A DNA stretch of 57,137 bases, taken from Prolixibacteraceae bacterium. Its GTDB lineage: Bacteria > Bacteroidota > Bacteroidia > Bacteroidales > Prolixibacteraceae. Numbering within the stretch: the stretch's first letter is position 1; each line of letters starts with the position of its first letter. The position numbers were made by a program, and so were the translations under genes. The DNA lies in NCBI GenBank assembly GCA_027858715.1, contig JAQICD010000218.1, positions 1-57,137 of the forward strand, in the 5' to 3' direction. The notes under the pieces were generated by a model, which made no database searches, was not told where the DNA came from, and saw only the letters and a program-made list of their open reading frames with translations. This document shows positions 48,817 through 57,137 of this stretch, piece after piece.

Positions 48817-49515
48817 ATGCAACAAAGAAAAATAACCATTGCCATTGACGGACATTCATCATCGGGTAAAAGCACCATTTCGAAACAACTGGCGTCAAGT
48901 TTGGGATACAAGTACATCGACACTGGCGCCATGTATCGTGCAGTAACACTTTTCGCCCTTCGTAACAAGTTAATCAGCAACAAAACAGTTGACAAAAAGA
49001 AGCTCAACGAAGAGTTGAAAAACATAAATATCGGTTTTAAATACAATTCTGAAACGCAACATAGCGACACCTATTTGAATGGCGAAAACATTGAAAACGA
49101 AATCAGGGAACTGGAGGTTTCGAATAATGTAAGCCCGGTAGCTACAATAAAAGATGTACGGCATGCAATGGTTAGAATTCAACAGCAAATGGGAAAAGAA
49201 AAAGGAATTGTGATGGACGGTCGCGACATTGGCACAGTTGTGTTTCCCGATGCCGAACTGAAAATTTTTCTCACAGCTTCGACCCGGGTTCGGGCTCAAC
49301 GCCGCTACGACGAACTTAGAGCCAAAGGGCTAGAGGTTTCGTTTGACGAAGTTTTAAAAAACATTGAAGAACGCGACTATATGGATTCGACCCGTGAAGA
49401 AAGCCCTTTAAAAAAAGCCGACGACGCCATAGTACTCGACAACAGTAACTTAGAACCCAAGGAGCAGATTGAATGGCTACTAAAAAAAGTAGAAGAAATA
49501 AAAAATGCAAATTGA
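48817..49515 (+). CDS. cmk: Cytidylate kinase
   Basis: [68 protein letters not shown]. Confidence 0.97.
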   Translation: MQQRKITIAIDGHSSSGKSTISKQLASSLGYKYIDTGAMYRAVTLFALRNKLISNKTVDKKKLNEELKNINIGFKYNSETQHSDTYLNGENIENEIRELEVSNNVSPVATIKDVRHAMVRIQQQMGKEKGIVMDGRDIGTVVFPDAELKIFLTASTRVRAQRRYDELRAKGLEVSFDEVLKNIEERDYMDSTREESPLKKADDAIVLDNSNLEPKEQIEWLLKKVEEIKNAN

Positions 49516-50377
49516 AATAGATAAGAAATCAGGATTTTGTTTTGGCGTACAACGAGCCATCGACAAGGTCGAAAATTTAATTCAACAAGGTGAAAAAATA
49601 AATTGCCTTGGCGACATTGTACACAACCACGAAGAAGTAAACAGGCTGTCGGAACTGGGCATGCACACCATACAAACAAGCGACATCGGAAACACCAGTA
49701 ACCAGACAGTTTTGGTGAGGTCACACGGCGAACCGCCTTCAACATTCGAGAAACTGAAAGCCAACAATAACAAAACCATTGATGCCACTTGTCCGGTTGT
49801 GTCAAAACTTCAAAACCGGGTAAAAAACAGCTACGCTGAAATAACCGGAAACAACGGGCAGTTGGTTATTTACGGAAAAAAAAAGCATCCGGAAGTTATC
49901 GGGCTCAACGGACAAACCGGAAACCGATCAATTGTGGTAACAACAAGCGACGATTTAGAAAAAATTGATTTCGACAGTCCCATCGAAATATACAGTCAGA
50001 CCACCATGCCACTGGAGGGTTTCAGTGCCATAACCGAACAAATAAAAGAAAGAGCAAAAAACCAGATAATCGTACATGATACCATTTGCAGGCAGGTTTC
50101 CGGTCGTGTTCCACATCTGAAAGAATTTGCGAAAAATTACGACGTTGTTTTGTTTGTCAGCGGTAAAAAAAGCTCGAACGGAAAATCGCTTTACGAAGTA
50201 TGCCGCAACAGCAATCCAAACACCTATTTTATATCTTCGGCCGATGAGGTCAAAGCAGAATGGATTAAAGTTGCTGAAAAAATTGGCATTTGTGGTGCCA
50301 CATCGACCCCACAATGGCTTATGGAAGAAGTAAAAACACATATCGAAAACAACTATCACAATAAAAAAAAGGAATGA
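49505..50377 (+). CDS. ispH: 4-hydroxy-3-methylbut-2-enyl diphosphate reductase
   Basis: [70 protein letters not shown]. Confidence 0.96.
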   Translation: MQIEIDKKSGFCFGVQRAIDKVENLIQQGEKINCLGDIVHNHEEVNRLSELGMHTIQTSDIGNTSNQTVLVRSHGEPPSTFEKLKANNNKTIDATCPVVSKLQNRVKNSYAEITGNNGQLVIYGKKKHPEVIGLNGQTGNRSIVVTTSDDLEKIDFDSPIEIYSQTTMPLEGFSAITEQIKERAKNQIIVHDTICRQVSGRVPHLKEFAKNYDVVLFVSGKKSSNGKSLYEVCRNSNPNTYFISSADEVKAEWIKVAEKIGICGATSTPQWLMEEVKTHIENNYHNKKKE

Positions 50378-51369
50378 ACAAGCGAAAAAATATTAAACGA
50401 ATAGCCGTTTTCACCTCAGGTGGCGATGCTCCGGGTATGAATGCTGCGGTACGTGCCGTAACCCGTGCTGCACTGGCTCATAAGCTTGAAGTTTATGGAA
50501 TTAGACGTGGTTACCAGGGAATGATCGAAAACGACTTTGTGAAGCTTGAAGCAAGCGATGTCAGTGGCATCATGCACCTGGGCGGAACTTTCCTTCAAAC
50601 AGCTCGCAGCAAGGATTTCAGAACATACGAAGGTCGTAAAAAAGCATTCGAAAGTCTTAAGAGTCACCAGATTGATGCAGTGGTTGTTATCGGGGGAGAC
50701 GGCAGCTTTGCAGGCGCACTGGCATTCACCCATGAGTTCGACATGCCGTTTGTGGGCATACCCGGCACCATCGATAACGACATGTATGGAACTGACTATA
50801 CTATTGGCTACGACACAGCGCTGAACACTGTTGTTGAAGCAGTTGATAAAATAAAAGACACAGCCAGCTCACACGGACGTATTTTCTTTATTGAAGTTAT
50901 GGGGCACGAAGCCGGCGCACTGGCACTGAAAGCAGGACTGGCCTGTGGTGCAGAAGTAACATTTGTGCCCGAAATACAGGAAGAAGAAGTCGAACTTGAC
51001 AAGTTTCTGGCCAAAGATTACAAAAACAAAAAACGTTCGGGCATCATTATGGTTGCCGAGGGCGATCGTGCAGGAGGAGCACTGAAACTTGCAGAACAGG
51101 TACAACAGAAACATCCCGAAATAGATGTACGCGTTACAATTCTGGGGCATATTCAACGGGGAGGCAGCCCTACAGCCAACGACCGTGTTGCTGCTACTCA
51201 AATGGGAGTTGCAGCTGTCAATGCCCTTCTCGACGACCAGAAAAGTGTGATGGTTGGCCTGAAAAACGATAAGATTGTTCATGTTCCCTTATCAAAAGTG
51301 GTCAAAACCAATCGTGATTTCGACGCCGAACTTCTTTACATTCAAAGATTAATAAATTCGGCTTATTAA
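50374..51369 (+). CDS. pfkA: ATP-dependent 6-phosphofructokinase
   Basis: IAVFTSGGDAPGMNAAVRAV, VVIGGDGSFAGA, GIPGTIDNDMYGTDYTIGYDTALNTV, EVMGHEAGALAL, LGHIQRGGSPTANDR. Confidence 0.97.
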   Translation: MNKRKNIKRIAVFTSGGDAPGMNAAVRAVTRAALAHKLEVYGIRRGYQGMIENDFVKLEASDVSGIMHLGGTFLQTARSKDFRTYEGRKKAFESLKSHQIDAVVVIGGDGSFAGALAFTHEFDMPFVGIPGTIDNDMYGTDYTIGYDTALNTVVEAVDKIKDTASSHGRIFFIEVMGHEAGALALKAGLACGAEVTFVPEIQEEEVELDKFLAKDYKNKKRSGIIMVAEGDRAGGALKLAEQVQQKHPEIDVRVTILGHIQRGGSPTANDRVAATQMGVAAVNALLDDQKSVMVGLKNDKIVHVPLSKVVKTNRDFDAELLYIQRLINSAY

Positions 51370-51378
51370 TAAATGTTT

Positions 51379-51428
51379 TTCATCAAAAGAACAAAGCCAT
51401 TCATCAACAAAAAACATACGTTCATCAA
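51379..51428. promoter_or_regulatory. Three direct repeats TTCATCAA with exact 21-bp period (candidate operator array)
   Basis: Copies at 51379-51386, 51400-51407 and 51421-51428. Confidence 0.6.
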
Positions 51429-51443
51429 AATAAATCTCTTTTT

Positions 51444-51475
51444 TTTGTATTAAAGACTTTTTTGTCTTTATTTAG
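51444..51475 (+). promoter_or_regulatory. Candidate promoter (-33 TTTG at 51444; -7-like TATTTAG at 51469)
   Basis: 21-nt spacing; -7 match is imperfect. AAAGAC-TTTTTT-GTCTTT hairpin lies in the spacer. Confidence 0.35.
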
Positions 51476-51509
51476 CACTGTAAAACATATATAAAAAAAG
51501 GAGGTAATT

Positions 51510-51605
51510 ATGATTCATTTAGCAATTGCATTAGGTATTTTTATTGTTGCAGTAGGCTTAGCCTTCTTCAAAAGTGAAGCAAGCAATGATGCAACGCGAA
51601 ACTAA
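51510..51605 (+). CDS. 31-aa single-pass membrane microprotein
   Basis: Not in supplied ORF list. MIHLAIALGIFIVAVGLAFFKSEASNDATRN*, preceded by AAGGAGGT with 4-nt gap to ATG. Confidence 0.7.
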   Translation: MIHLAIALGIFIVAVGLAFFKSEASNDATRN

Positions 51606-51642
51606 ACAGCTGGTTTCAAGAGATTTAACAAAAATATTTTCT

Positions 51643-51667
51643 AGCAGTATCCTAAAAGGTTACTGCT
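51643..51667 (+). terminator. Hairpin downstream of microprotein, candidate terminator
   Basis: AGCAGTA...TACTGCT with inner CCT/AGG pairing; weak T tract (TTGTTATTT). Confidence 0.5.
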
Positions 51668-51769
51668 TTGTTATTTCCAAAAATCCTTATAACTTATCAA
51701 ACACAAAAAAAACCAGATATTAAAGCCACGAATACCCGAATAATAAAATAATACAAAACAACACATACG

Positions 51770-52924
51770 ATGTACTTTACTTTTAGCCATACTCCAACCT
51801 TACTTTTTGGAAACGGACAATTCAAAAAACTCACAGATCAAGTTAAATCATTCGGCAACAAAGTCCTCATTGTCAGCGGAAGTTCATTCAAACACTCAGC
51901 TCAAGCCGCAGAAATAACAAAGGCACTTCAAAACAGCAATATCGATTACATTTTTGAACAAATTCACGGCGAACCAACACCTGGGCAAATTGATAAACTC
52001 ACAGCCGACAACCGTGGTTTTGCCCCCGAAGTGGTGGTGGCCATTGGTGGCGGAAGTGTTTTGGATGCCGGCAAAGCAGTATCAGCTATGCTGTGCGAAA
52101 AAGGATCTATTACCGATTATCTCGAAGGCGTTGGCTTAAAGTCGCCCTCGGGTGCAAAAGTACCGATGATAGCAGTTCCTACCACATCGGGAACGGGCAG
52201 TGAGGCCACAAAAAATGCAGTAATCTCAAAAAATGGCAAAGACGGATTCAAAAAATCGCTGCGCCACAACAACTTTGTGCCCAACATTGCCATTGTTGAC
52301 CCCGCATTAACCGTTTCGTGTCCGCCGTCGGTTACAGCAGCTTCAGGCATGGATGCTTTCACCCAGCTTTTCGAATCGTACCTTTCGACACAATCGAACC
52401 CGATGACCGACGCCCTGGCTCTTGAAGGTTTAAAACGTGTTATCCATTCGCTTGAAGATGCTGTTTATGACGGAAAAAATATTGAAGCAAGAACCAACCT
52501 AAGCTATGCAGCATTTCTTTCGGGAATAACACTGGCCAATGCCGGGCTGGGCGTTGTACACGGATTTGCACAACCCCTGGGCAGTCTCTACCCCATCCCT
52601 CACGGTGTTGTTTGCGCCATTTTAACAGGCCCTGCAAATCGCGTTAGCGTTGAGAAACTACGCAAAGAAAACAATCAAATCGTTCTGGAAAAATACGCTA
52701 CTGCTGGACGGCTCGTAAATCATAAATTCGATGATGAAAAAGCTATTGATGGGCTTCTCGATTACATCGAAGGTTTGGCTACGTCATTCAAAATTCCAAA
52801 ACTTTCATCATTCGCTGTAACCCGGTCGGAATACAAAACGATTATCGCCCAAACCGGATTGAAAAACCACCCGGTTGAATTGAATGAGGATGAACTTGCA
52901 AAAATTCTTGATGCCTGTTTGTAG
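51770..52924 (+). CDS. Iron-containing alcohol dehydrogenase
   Basis: VVAIGGGSVLDAGKAVSAM, VPTTSGTGSEATKNAVI, GMDAFTQLFESYLS, GVVHGFAQPLGSLYPIPHGVVCAIL. Confidence 0.94.
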   Translation: MYFTFSHTPTLLFGNGQFKKLTDQVKSFGNKVLIVSGSSFKHSAQAAEITKALQNSNIDYIFEQIHGEPTPGQIDKLTADNRGFAPEVVVAIGGGSVLDAGKAVSAMLCEKGSITDYLEGVGLKSPSGAKVPMIAVPTTSGTGSEATKNAVISKNGKDGFKKSLRHNNFVPNIAIVDPALTVSCPPSVTAASGMDAFTQLFESYLSTQSNPMTDALALEGLKRVIHSLEDAVYDGKNIEARTNLSYAAFLSGITLANAGLGVVHGFAQPLGSLYPIPHGVVCAILTGPANRVSVEKLRKENNQIVLEKYATAGRLVNHKFDDEKAIDGLLDYIEGLATSFKIPKLSSFAVTRSEYKTIIAQTGLKNHPVELNEDELAKILDACL

Positions 52925-53077
52925 CACCATTCATTCAACTTGAATTATTTTTCTGATTGCACGCAACCTTTTACATGCCCACACATCATACTTTTCGTAA
53001 AGGGAATGGGAAATTATTTATAAATAAAATGGGGAAATTATAAAATGGCATAACTTTATCGTTTTTAAGCAAGAAGA

Positions 53078-53629
53078 TTGGAGGATCTTGAAAAGATTAT
53101 AGAAGATTGTAAAGCCGGTAAAAAAATGGCACAAGCAAGCTTGTATCGGCGTTTTGCCCCGAAATTTTTCGGGGTTAGTTTGCGCTATTCGCACGACCGC
53201 ACAGAGGCCGAAGACATTTTGCACGAAGCGTTCGTACGAATTTTTGAAAAGATTGGACAATATAGAGGCACAGGCTCGTTCGAAGGTTGGATGCACCGCG
53301 TTGTTGTTAATTTTGCACTCGAAAACCACCGCAAAAAAAACAGGCTATATGTGGTTGACGACATTACGTATTACGACAGCCACGAGAACAGCACAATCAA
53401 CCACGAATCGCTGAACGAACAACACCTTTTACAGCTCATACAGCAATTGCCGCCACGTTACAAAATGGTTTTTAACATGTATGCTATCGACGGCTATTCG
53501 CATAAAGAAATTGCTGAAATGCTTGGCATAAGTGAAAGCTCTTCAAAATCGAACCTCTCACGTGCCAGGAAAATATTGCAGACAAAAGTTTACGAAACGG
53601 GATTTACAGAAAAGCAATATGCAAAATAA
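53078..53629 (+). CDS. ECF-type RNA polymerase sigma factor
   Basis: Region 2 FGVSLRYSHDRTEAEDILHEAFVRIFEKIGQYRGTGSFEGWMHRV; region 4 LPPRYKMVFNMYAIDGYSHKEIAEMLGISESSSKSNLSRARKIL. TTG start (in-frame stop just upstream). Confidence 0.9.
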   Translation: MEDLEKIIEDCKAGKKMAQASLYRRFAPKFFGVSLRYSHDRTEAEDILHEAFVRIFEKIGQYRGTGSFEGWMHRVVVNFALENHRKKNRLYVVDDITYYDSHENSTINHESLNEQHLLQLIQQLPPRYKMVFNMYAIDGYSHKEIAEMLGISESSSKSNLSRARKILQTKVYETGFTEKQYAK

Positions 53630-55013
53630 CGGAGAACATATTGACGAATTATTTCACAACCGTTTATCGGGTTACGAAGTAACTCCACCGCCCAACGTGT
53701 GGGACAACATCTCGGCATCGATGGCTTTGAAACGCAAAAAGCGCAAGGCTATGTTGCTGTGGGGCTTATCGTCGGCAGCTTCGGTGGCTATCGCTTTTAT
53801 GCTCGGATGGACTTTATCGGACAAACCATCGGATTACGAAAAGCAATATGCCGAAATTGAAAAAATAAAGCAGGAATACACCAACAGCAAGCCCATCTCA
53901 TCCGTTGTTGAACAACAAATTGAACTTAAATTTGAACAGACTCAACCACAGCTTCTCCAAATTGATAAAGAAGACAGAAATCAAACAGTTAATAAAGAAA
54001 GCACTTCGGGCGAGGCCAACAACATTTCGATACCATTACTGCTTGCAGCAAATATCAATACAGTAACAACCAGTAAGCCACAGTACAATATTATTCGAAC
54101 AACCAGCGGTTTAAAAGGCTTAACGGCTTCCGATCGCACTATTATTGAGGCAAATCTACTGGCGTTAAATAACACCCGACAACAAAAAGGGAATGAAAAA
54201 AATTATAAACAATGGGCTGTTGGCCTTAAAGCTTCGCCACAAGTAAGATTCGATGAGTTGGCGATGAATGATGCTGATTACGCTCCACCACAGGCCGACT
54301 TTTCAGCCTCGCAAAACAGCATTAGCACAAATTATGCATCAAACATATCAGCCGGACTCTCGGTGGCGTACAATGCAAGCAAGCGATTGTCGTTTATTAG
54401 CGGACTAAATTACAATGAAATGACGCAAACAGCCGAGAACATTGCCCTCGCTTTTGCCGGTCATAACTGGGCTGTTAATTCAGGCGAGTCCGATTTTATT
54501 ACCGGAAAAACTATGAGAGCCGAAAGAGACAGAACTAACACAACTGCAATTATTGGCACCGATGTTGGACTGGCAAATATCAACATGCCTGCCGGTGTTG
54601 AGCTTGCCAAGGCATCTTACCTTTATTCGTCGTCGATACCAGCAACCGAAGGTTACGATTACAAACAAAATGCAGGTTACATTGAAGTGCCTTTGCTGAT
54701 GAAATATCAACTAAACGACAATACAATTGGCCTGCATCTTATCGGTGGAATTAACACCAATATACTTGTATCTAATAATGTGAATCTTTCACAGAATGAA
54801 AATACTATTGCCAGCGGTAATATTGAAGGATTACGCGATATATCGTTCAGCAGCAGTCTGGGAGCCGGCATGAGCTACAACATTACAAAATGGCTCAATT
54901 TCAACATCGAACCCATTATAAAAATTCAGCTTAACTCACTAAGCGAACTACAAGGTTACAATGTTCGCCCCTATACATTTGGTGTATATAGTGGTTTGCA
55001 GTATATGTTTTAA
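53619..55013 (+). CDS. Putative anti-sigma-like protein: cytoplasmic segment, one TM helix, periplasmic linker and C-terminal outer-membrane barrel
   Basis: MQNNGEHIDELFHNRLSGYEVTPPPNVWDNISASMALKRKKRKAMLLWGLSSAASVAIAFMLGWTL..., then beta-rich region ending ...YTFGVYSGLQYMF*. Overlaps the sigma gene by 11 nt. Confidence 0.7.
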   Translation: MQNNGEHIDELFHNRLSGYEVTPPPNVWDNISASMALKRKKRKAMLLWGLSSAASVAIAFMLGWTLSDKPSDYEKQYAEIEKIKQEYTNSKPISSVVEQQIELKFEQTQPQLLQIDKEDRNQTVNKESTSGEANNISIPLLLAANINTVTTSKPQYNIIRTTSGLKGLTASDRTIIEANLLALNNTRQQKGNEKNYKQWAVGLKASPQVRFDELAMNDADYAPPQADFSASQNSISTNYASNISAGLSVAYNASKRLSFISGLNYNEMTQTAENIALAFAGHNWAVNSGESDFITGKTMRAERDRTNTTAIIGTDVGLANINMPAGVELAKASYLYSSSIPATEGYDYKQNAGYIEVPLLMKYQLNDNTIGLHLIGGINTNILVSNNVNLSQNENTIASGNIEGLRDISFSSSLGAGMSYNITKWLNFNIEPIIKIQLNSLSELQGYNVRPYTFGVYSGLQYMF

Positions 55014-55060
55014 TCACTTACAAACAAAAATGGCAAAACAAAGTTCGCCGTCAGTAATAA

Positions 55061-55993
55061 TTAATCTATTTCTCCTCTGATTTTTAAAGCAAGTTCATGC
55101 GATAAACGAATAGCACTTGATTCGTCGAGATGGCTCCCATCGTAACTGAAGTAATTTTCGACATCGAATTTGAACCATACAGCACCTGCATTTTCGAGCA
55201 CTTCAGCTACATATTGCTCATTATAACCACTCAACGAGTCTTCCATCATTTCCATGGCACGAGTTGAAGGAGGCCTGAACGCAAAAACTTCAGCGCCTTT
55301 TTGTTCCCAAAAACTGATTTTTTCGGCCAATTGTTGCAACTGTTCTTGGTTCATCTGGTTGCCGGTATAGTTTGCTTCTACATGCCCCAATGCCATTTGC
55401 GGATTAGGCATATCGGTATTCGATGCCACCCAACCTTTAGCAGTATATCGATATTCATTTCCTTTCTTATAGTTTCTCTTTTTAACCTTATCAAATACTT
55501 CTTTCAAAGAATAGGGGGCAAAAAAATTATTAACAGACGAAAAATATTTTGCCTGAATAAGCTCTTCCTTTTTCCTGTTTAATTCGCCAGCCATATGCTT
55601 GTTTTCTCCGGCATCAGACGTTAAACTCCAGGGTGAAACCCCGAGTACTACAATTGGTTTGCGGGCATCAAAATCGATATGCTTTTCAATTTTACCAAAC
55701 ATCGAATTTGCAAAACCGGCACTACTATAGCCCACGTTGAAACCCCGATACCCTTCGAGCACTTTTTCCATTTCGCCCGGCGAAACACTTCGATAAATAC
55801 GCGAATCGCCAGCCACTACCAAAGAAAACCTACGGCTGTTGTGTGTTTTATTTATCCAGAAATCTTTTGACACCAGTCGATCCTTTGAATCCGATGATGG
55901 AACAAACAAAACAATACCAGCCAATACTATTGCTGTAAAAACAACAAATAGCAACAACCTTTCTTTTTTAAAACTGGAAATAAATAAACTCAT
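55061..55993 (-). CDS. SGNH-like membrane-anchored protein, probable O-acyltransferase partner
   Basis: N-terminal TM; VVAGDSRIYRSV (GDS-type block) and DGSHLDESSAIRLS (DxxH-type block); overlaps the MBOAT gene. Confidence 0.6.
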   Translation of the reverse strand: MSLFISSFKKERLLLFVVFTAIVLAGIVLFVPSSDSKDRLVSKDFWINKTHNSRRFSLVVAGDSRIYRSVSPGEMEKVLEGYRGFNVGYSSAGFANSMFGKIEKHIDFDARKPIVVLGVSPWSLTSDAGENKHMAGELNRKKEELIQAKYFSSVNNFFAPYSLKEVFDKVKKRNYKKGNEYRYTAKGWVASNTDMPNPQMALGHVEANYTGNQMNQEQLQQLAEKISFWEQKGAEVFAFRPPSTRAMEMMEDSLSGYNEQYVAEVLENAGAVWFKFDVENYFSYDGSHLDESSAIRLSHELALKIRGEID

Positions 55994-57137
55994 TACCTTT
56001 TCCTCTGAAATATATCGTAAAACAAATCAGCAGAGCCACCAAAAGCACTTCAACTATCCGCAATACGCTTTTGCTTCTGATAACCTTTCTTAACTTAATA
56101 TTCTGAATACCATATTCACCTGCAATAAAAATAAGAATATAGTAAAAGCCATTTCTAATATCGTCGGTAATACTGAAATCCAGCGATGAATTAAACTCCA
56201 GCATATCACCAACAACCTTGAAAGAATCGCCTATGGTTTCGGCTCTGAAAAACACCCAGGCCAGCAAAACCTGGAACATTACCACAACCCCGGCCAGGTA
56301 TTTTAGTTTATACTTTTTAAGAAACCCCGGCCACTTCACTACCCTTTCGAACGATGAATAAAATGCATGCAATGCCCCCCATATAATAAAATTGAATGAC
56401 GCACCGTGCCAGAACCCCGACAAAACCATGGTTATCCACAAATTAATATGGCTTCGGAACTTCACTTTTCGGCTGCCGCCTAACGGAATATACACGTAAT
56501 CGCGAAACCATGTTGAAAGCGAAATATGCCAGCGCTGCCAAAATTCACGCATCGACAGTGCACGGTACGGATGATTAAAATTCATTTTAAAATGAAAGCC
56601 CATCCATTTGGCCAGCCCGCGGGCAATATCGCTATACCCGCTAAAATCACAATATATTTGTATGGCAAAACCAATAATCACAACCCACCAGTAAACCGAT
56701 GAGCCGGTTTGATGCACATTATTAAACGCGGTGTTAACCAAAGGTGCAATATTATCGGCCAGCAACACTTTCTTAAAAAACCCGAATGCAATAAGTTTGG
56801 TACCATGCCAGCGTTCTACTTCGGTAGTTTTTCGAGGCTTCAACAGCTGCGGCAGCAGGGTTCGTGCCCTCACTATAGGACCGGCCACCAGTTGCGGGAA
56901 CATCGAAAGGTAAGCAAAGAAGTGCAAAACATTTTTTACAGGCTTAATCTCCCCCTTATATACATCGATGGTATAACTCATCGACTGAAACGTATAAAAA
57001 CTTATACCCACCGGCAGGATCATAAAAAAGTCGGGAAACCCGGAGGTCAACTCTACATTCATCCCAACTAAAGCAAGCACTTTTTCAAGTTCACCCAGCA
57101 CAAAGCGGCTGTATTTAAACACACCTAATGAACCGAG
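55968..57137 (-). CDS. MBOAT-family O-acyltransferase (AlgI-like), N-terminus outside window
   Basis: LPVGISFYTFQSMSYTIDVYKGEI, FPQLVAGPIVRARTLLPQL, YCDFSGYSDIARGLAKWMGF, REFWQRWHISLSTWFRDYVYIPLGGSR, SGFWHGASFNFIIWGALHAFY. Frame stays open to the window edge. Confidence 0.93.
   Translation of the reverse strand, partial: LGSLGVFKYSRFVLGELEKVLALVGMNVELTSGFPDFFMILPVGISFYTFQSMSYTIDVYKGEIKPVKNVLHFFAYLSMFPQLVAGPIVRARTLLPQLLKPRKTTEVERWHGTKLIAFGFFKKVLLADNIAPLVNTAFNNVHQTGSSVYWWVVIIGFAIQIYCDFSGYSDIARGLAKWMGFHFKMNFNHPYRALSMREFWQRWHISLSTWFRDYVYIPLGGSRKVKFRSHINLWITMVLSGFWHGASFNFIIWGALHAFYSSFERVVKWPGFLKKYKLKYLAGVVVMFQVLLAWVFFRAETIGDSFKVVGDMLEFNSSLDFSITDDIRNGFYYILIFIAGEYGIQNIKLRKVIRSKSVLRIVEVLLVALLICFTIYFRGKGNEFIYFQF

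Noticed and set aside
1-57137. Defence system, prophage, integron or transposon
   Set aside because: No integrase, transposase, restriction, toxin-antitoxin, reverse transcriptase or phage structural motifs were recognised on either strand.

Overview
The window looks like a chromosomal segment from a Bacteroidota (Bacteroidetes) bacterium, probably a marine or salt-tolerant Marinilabiliales-type lineage. The lineage is inferred from gene content and TAnnTTTG promoters; no 16S rRNA is present. It is mostly housekeeping and envelope genes: acyl-CoA ligase, purL, rluA-type synthase, lgt, secA, dapA, nspC plus carboxynorspermidine dehydrogenase, porQ-cmk-ispH-pfkA, and ablAB. It also has type IX secretion (T9SS) components and substrates: an SprB-repeat adhesin with a PorP/SprF partner, PorQ, and a pectate lyase with a sorting domain. 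Two tRNAs are present (Leu-GAG, His-GTG). No phage, transposon, CRISPR array or recognisable defence island was seen. Items most worth a second look: (1) an unannotated 31-aa membrane microprotein gene with a near-perfect Shine-Dalgarno sequence, behind three TTCATCAA direct repeats spaced exactly 21 bp apart; (2) an ECF sigma gene overlapping a gene for one polypeptide that appears to combine a cytoplasmic segment, one inner-membrane helix and a C-terminal outer-membrane barrel; (3) a tandem LytTR regulator pair in which one receiver has lost its catalytic residues; (4) an island of heptamer-period tandem repeats reaching into a 51-aa zinc-ribbon gene. All calls come from reading the sequence and supplied translations; no searches were run.
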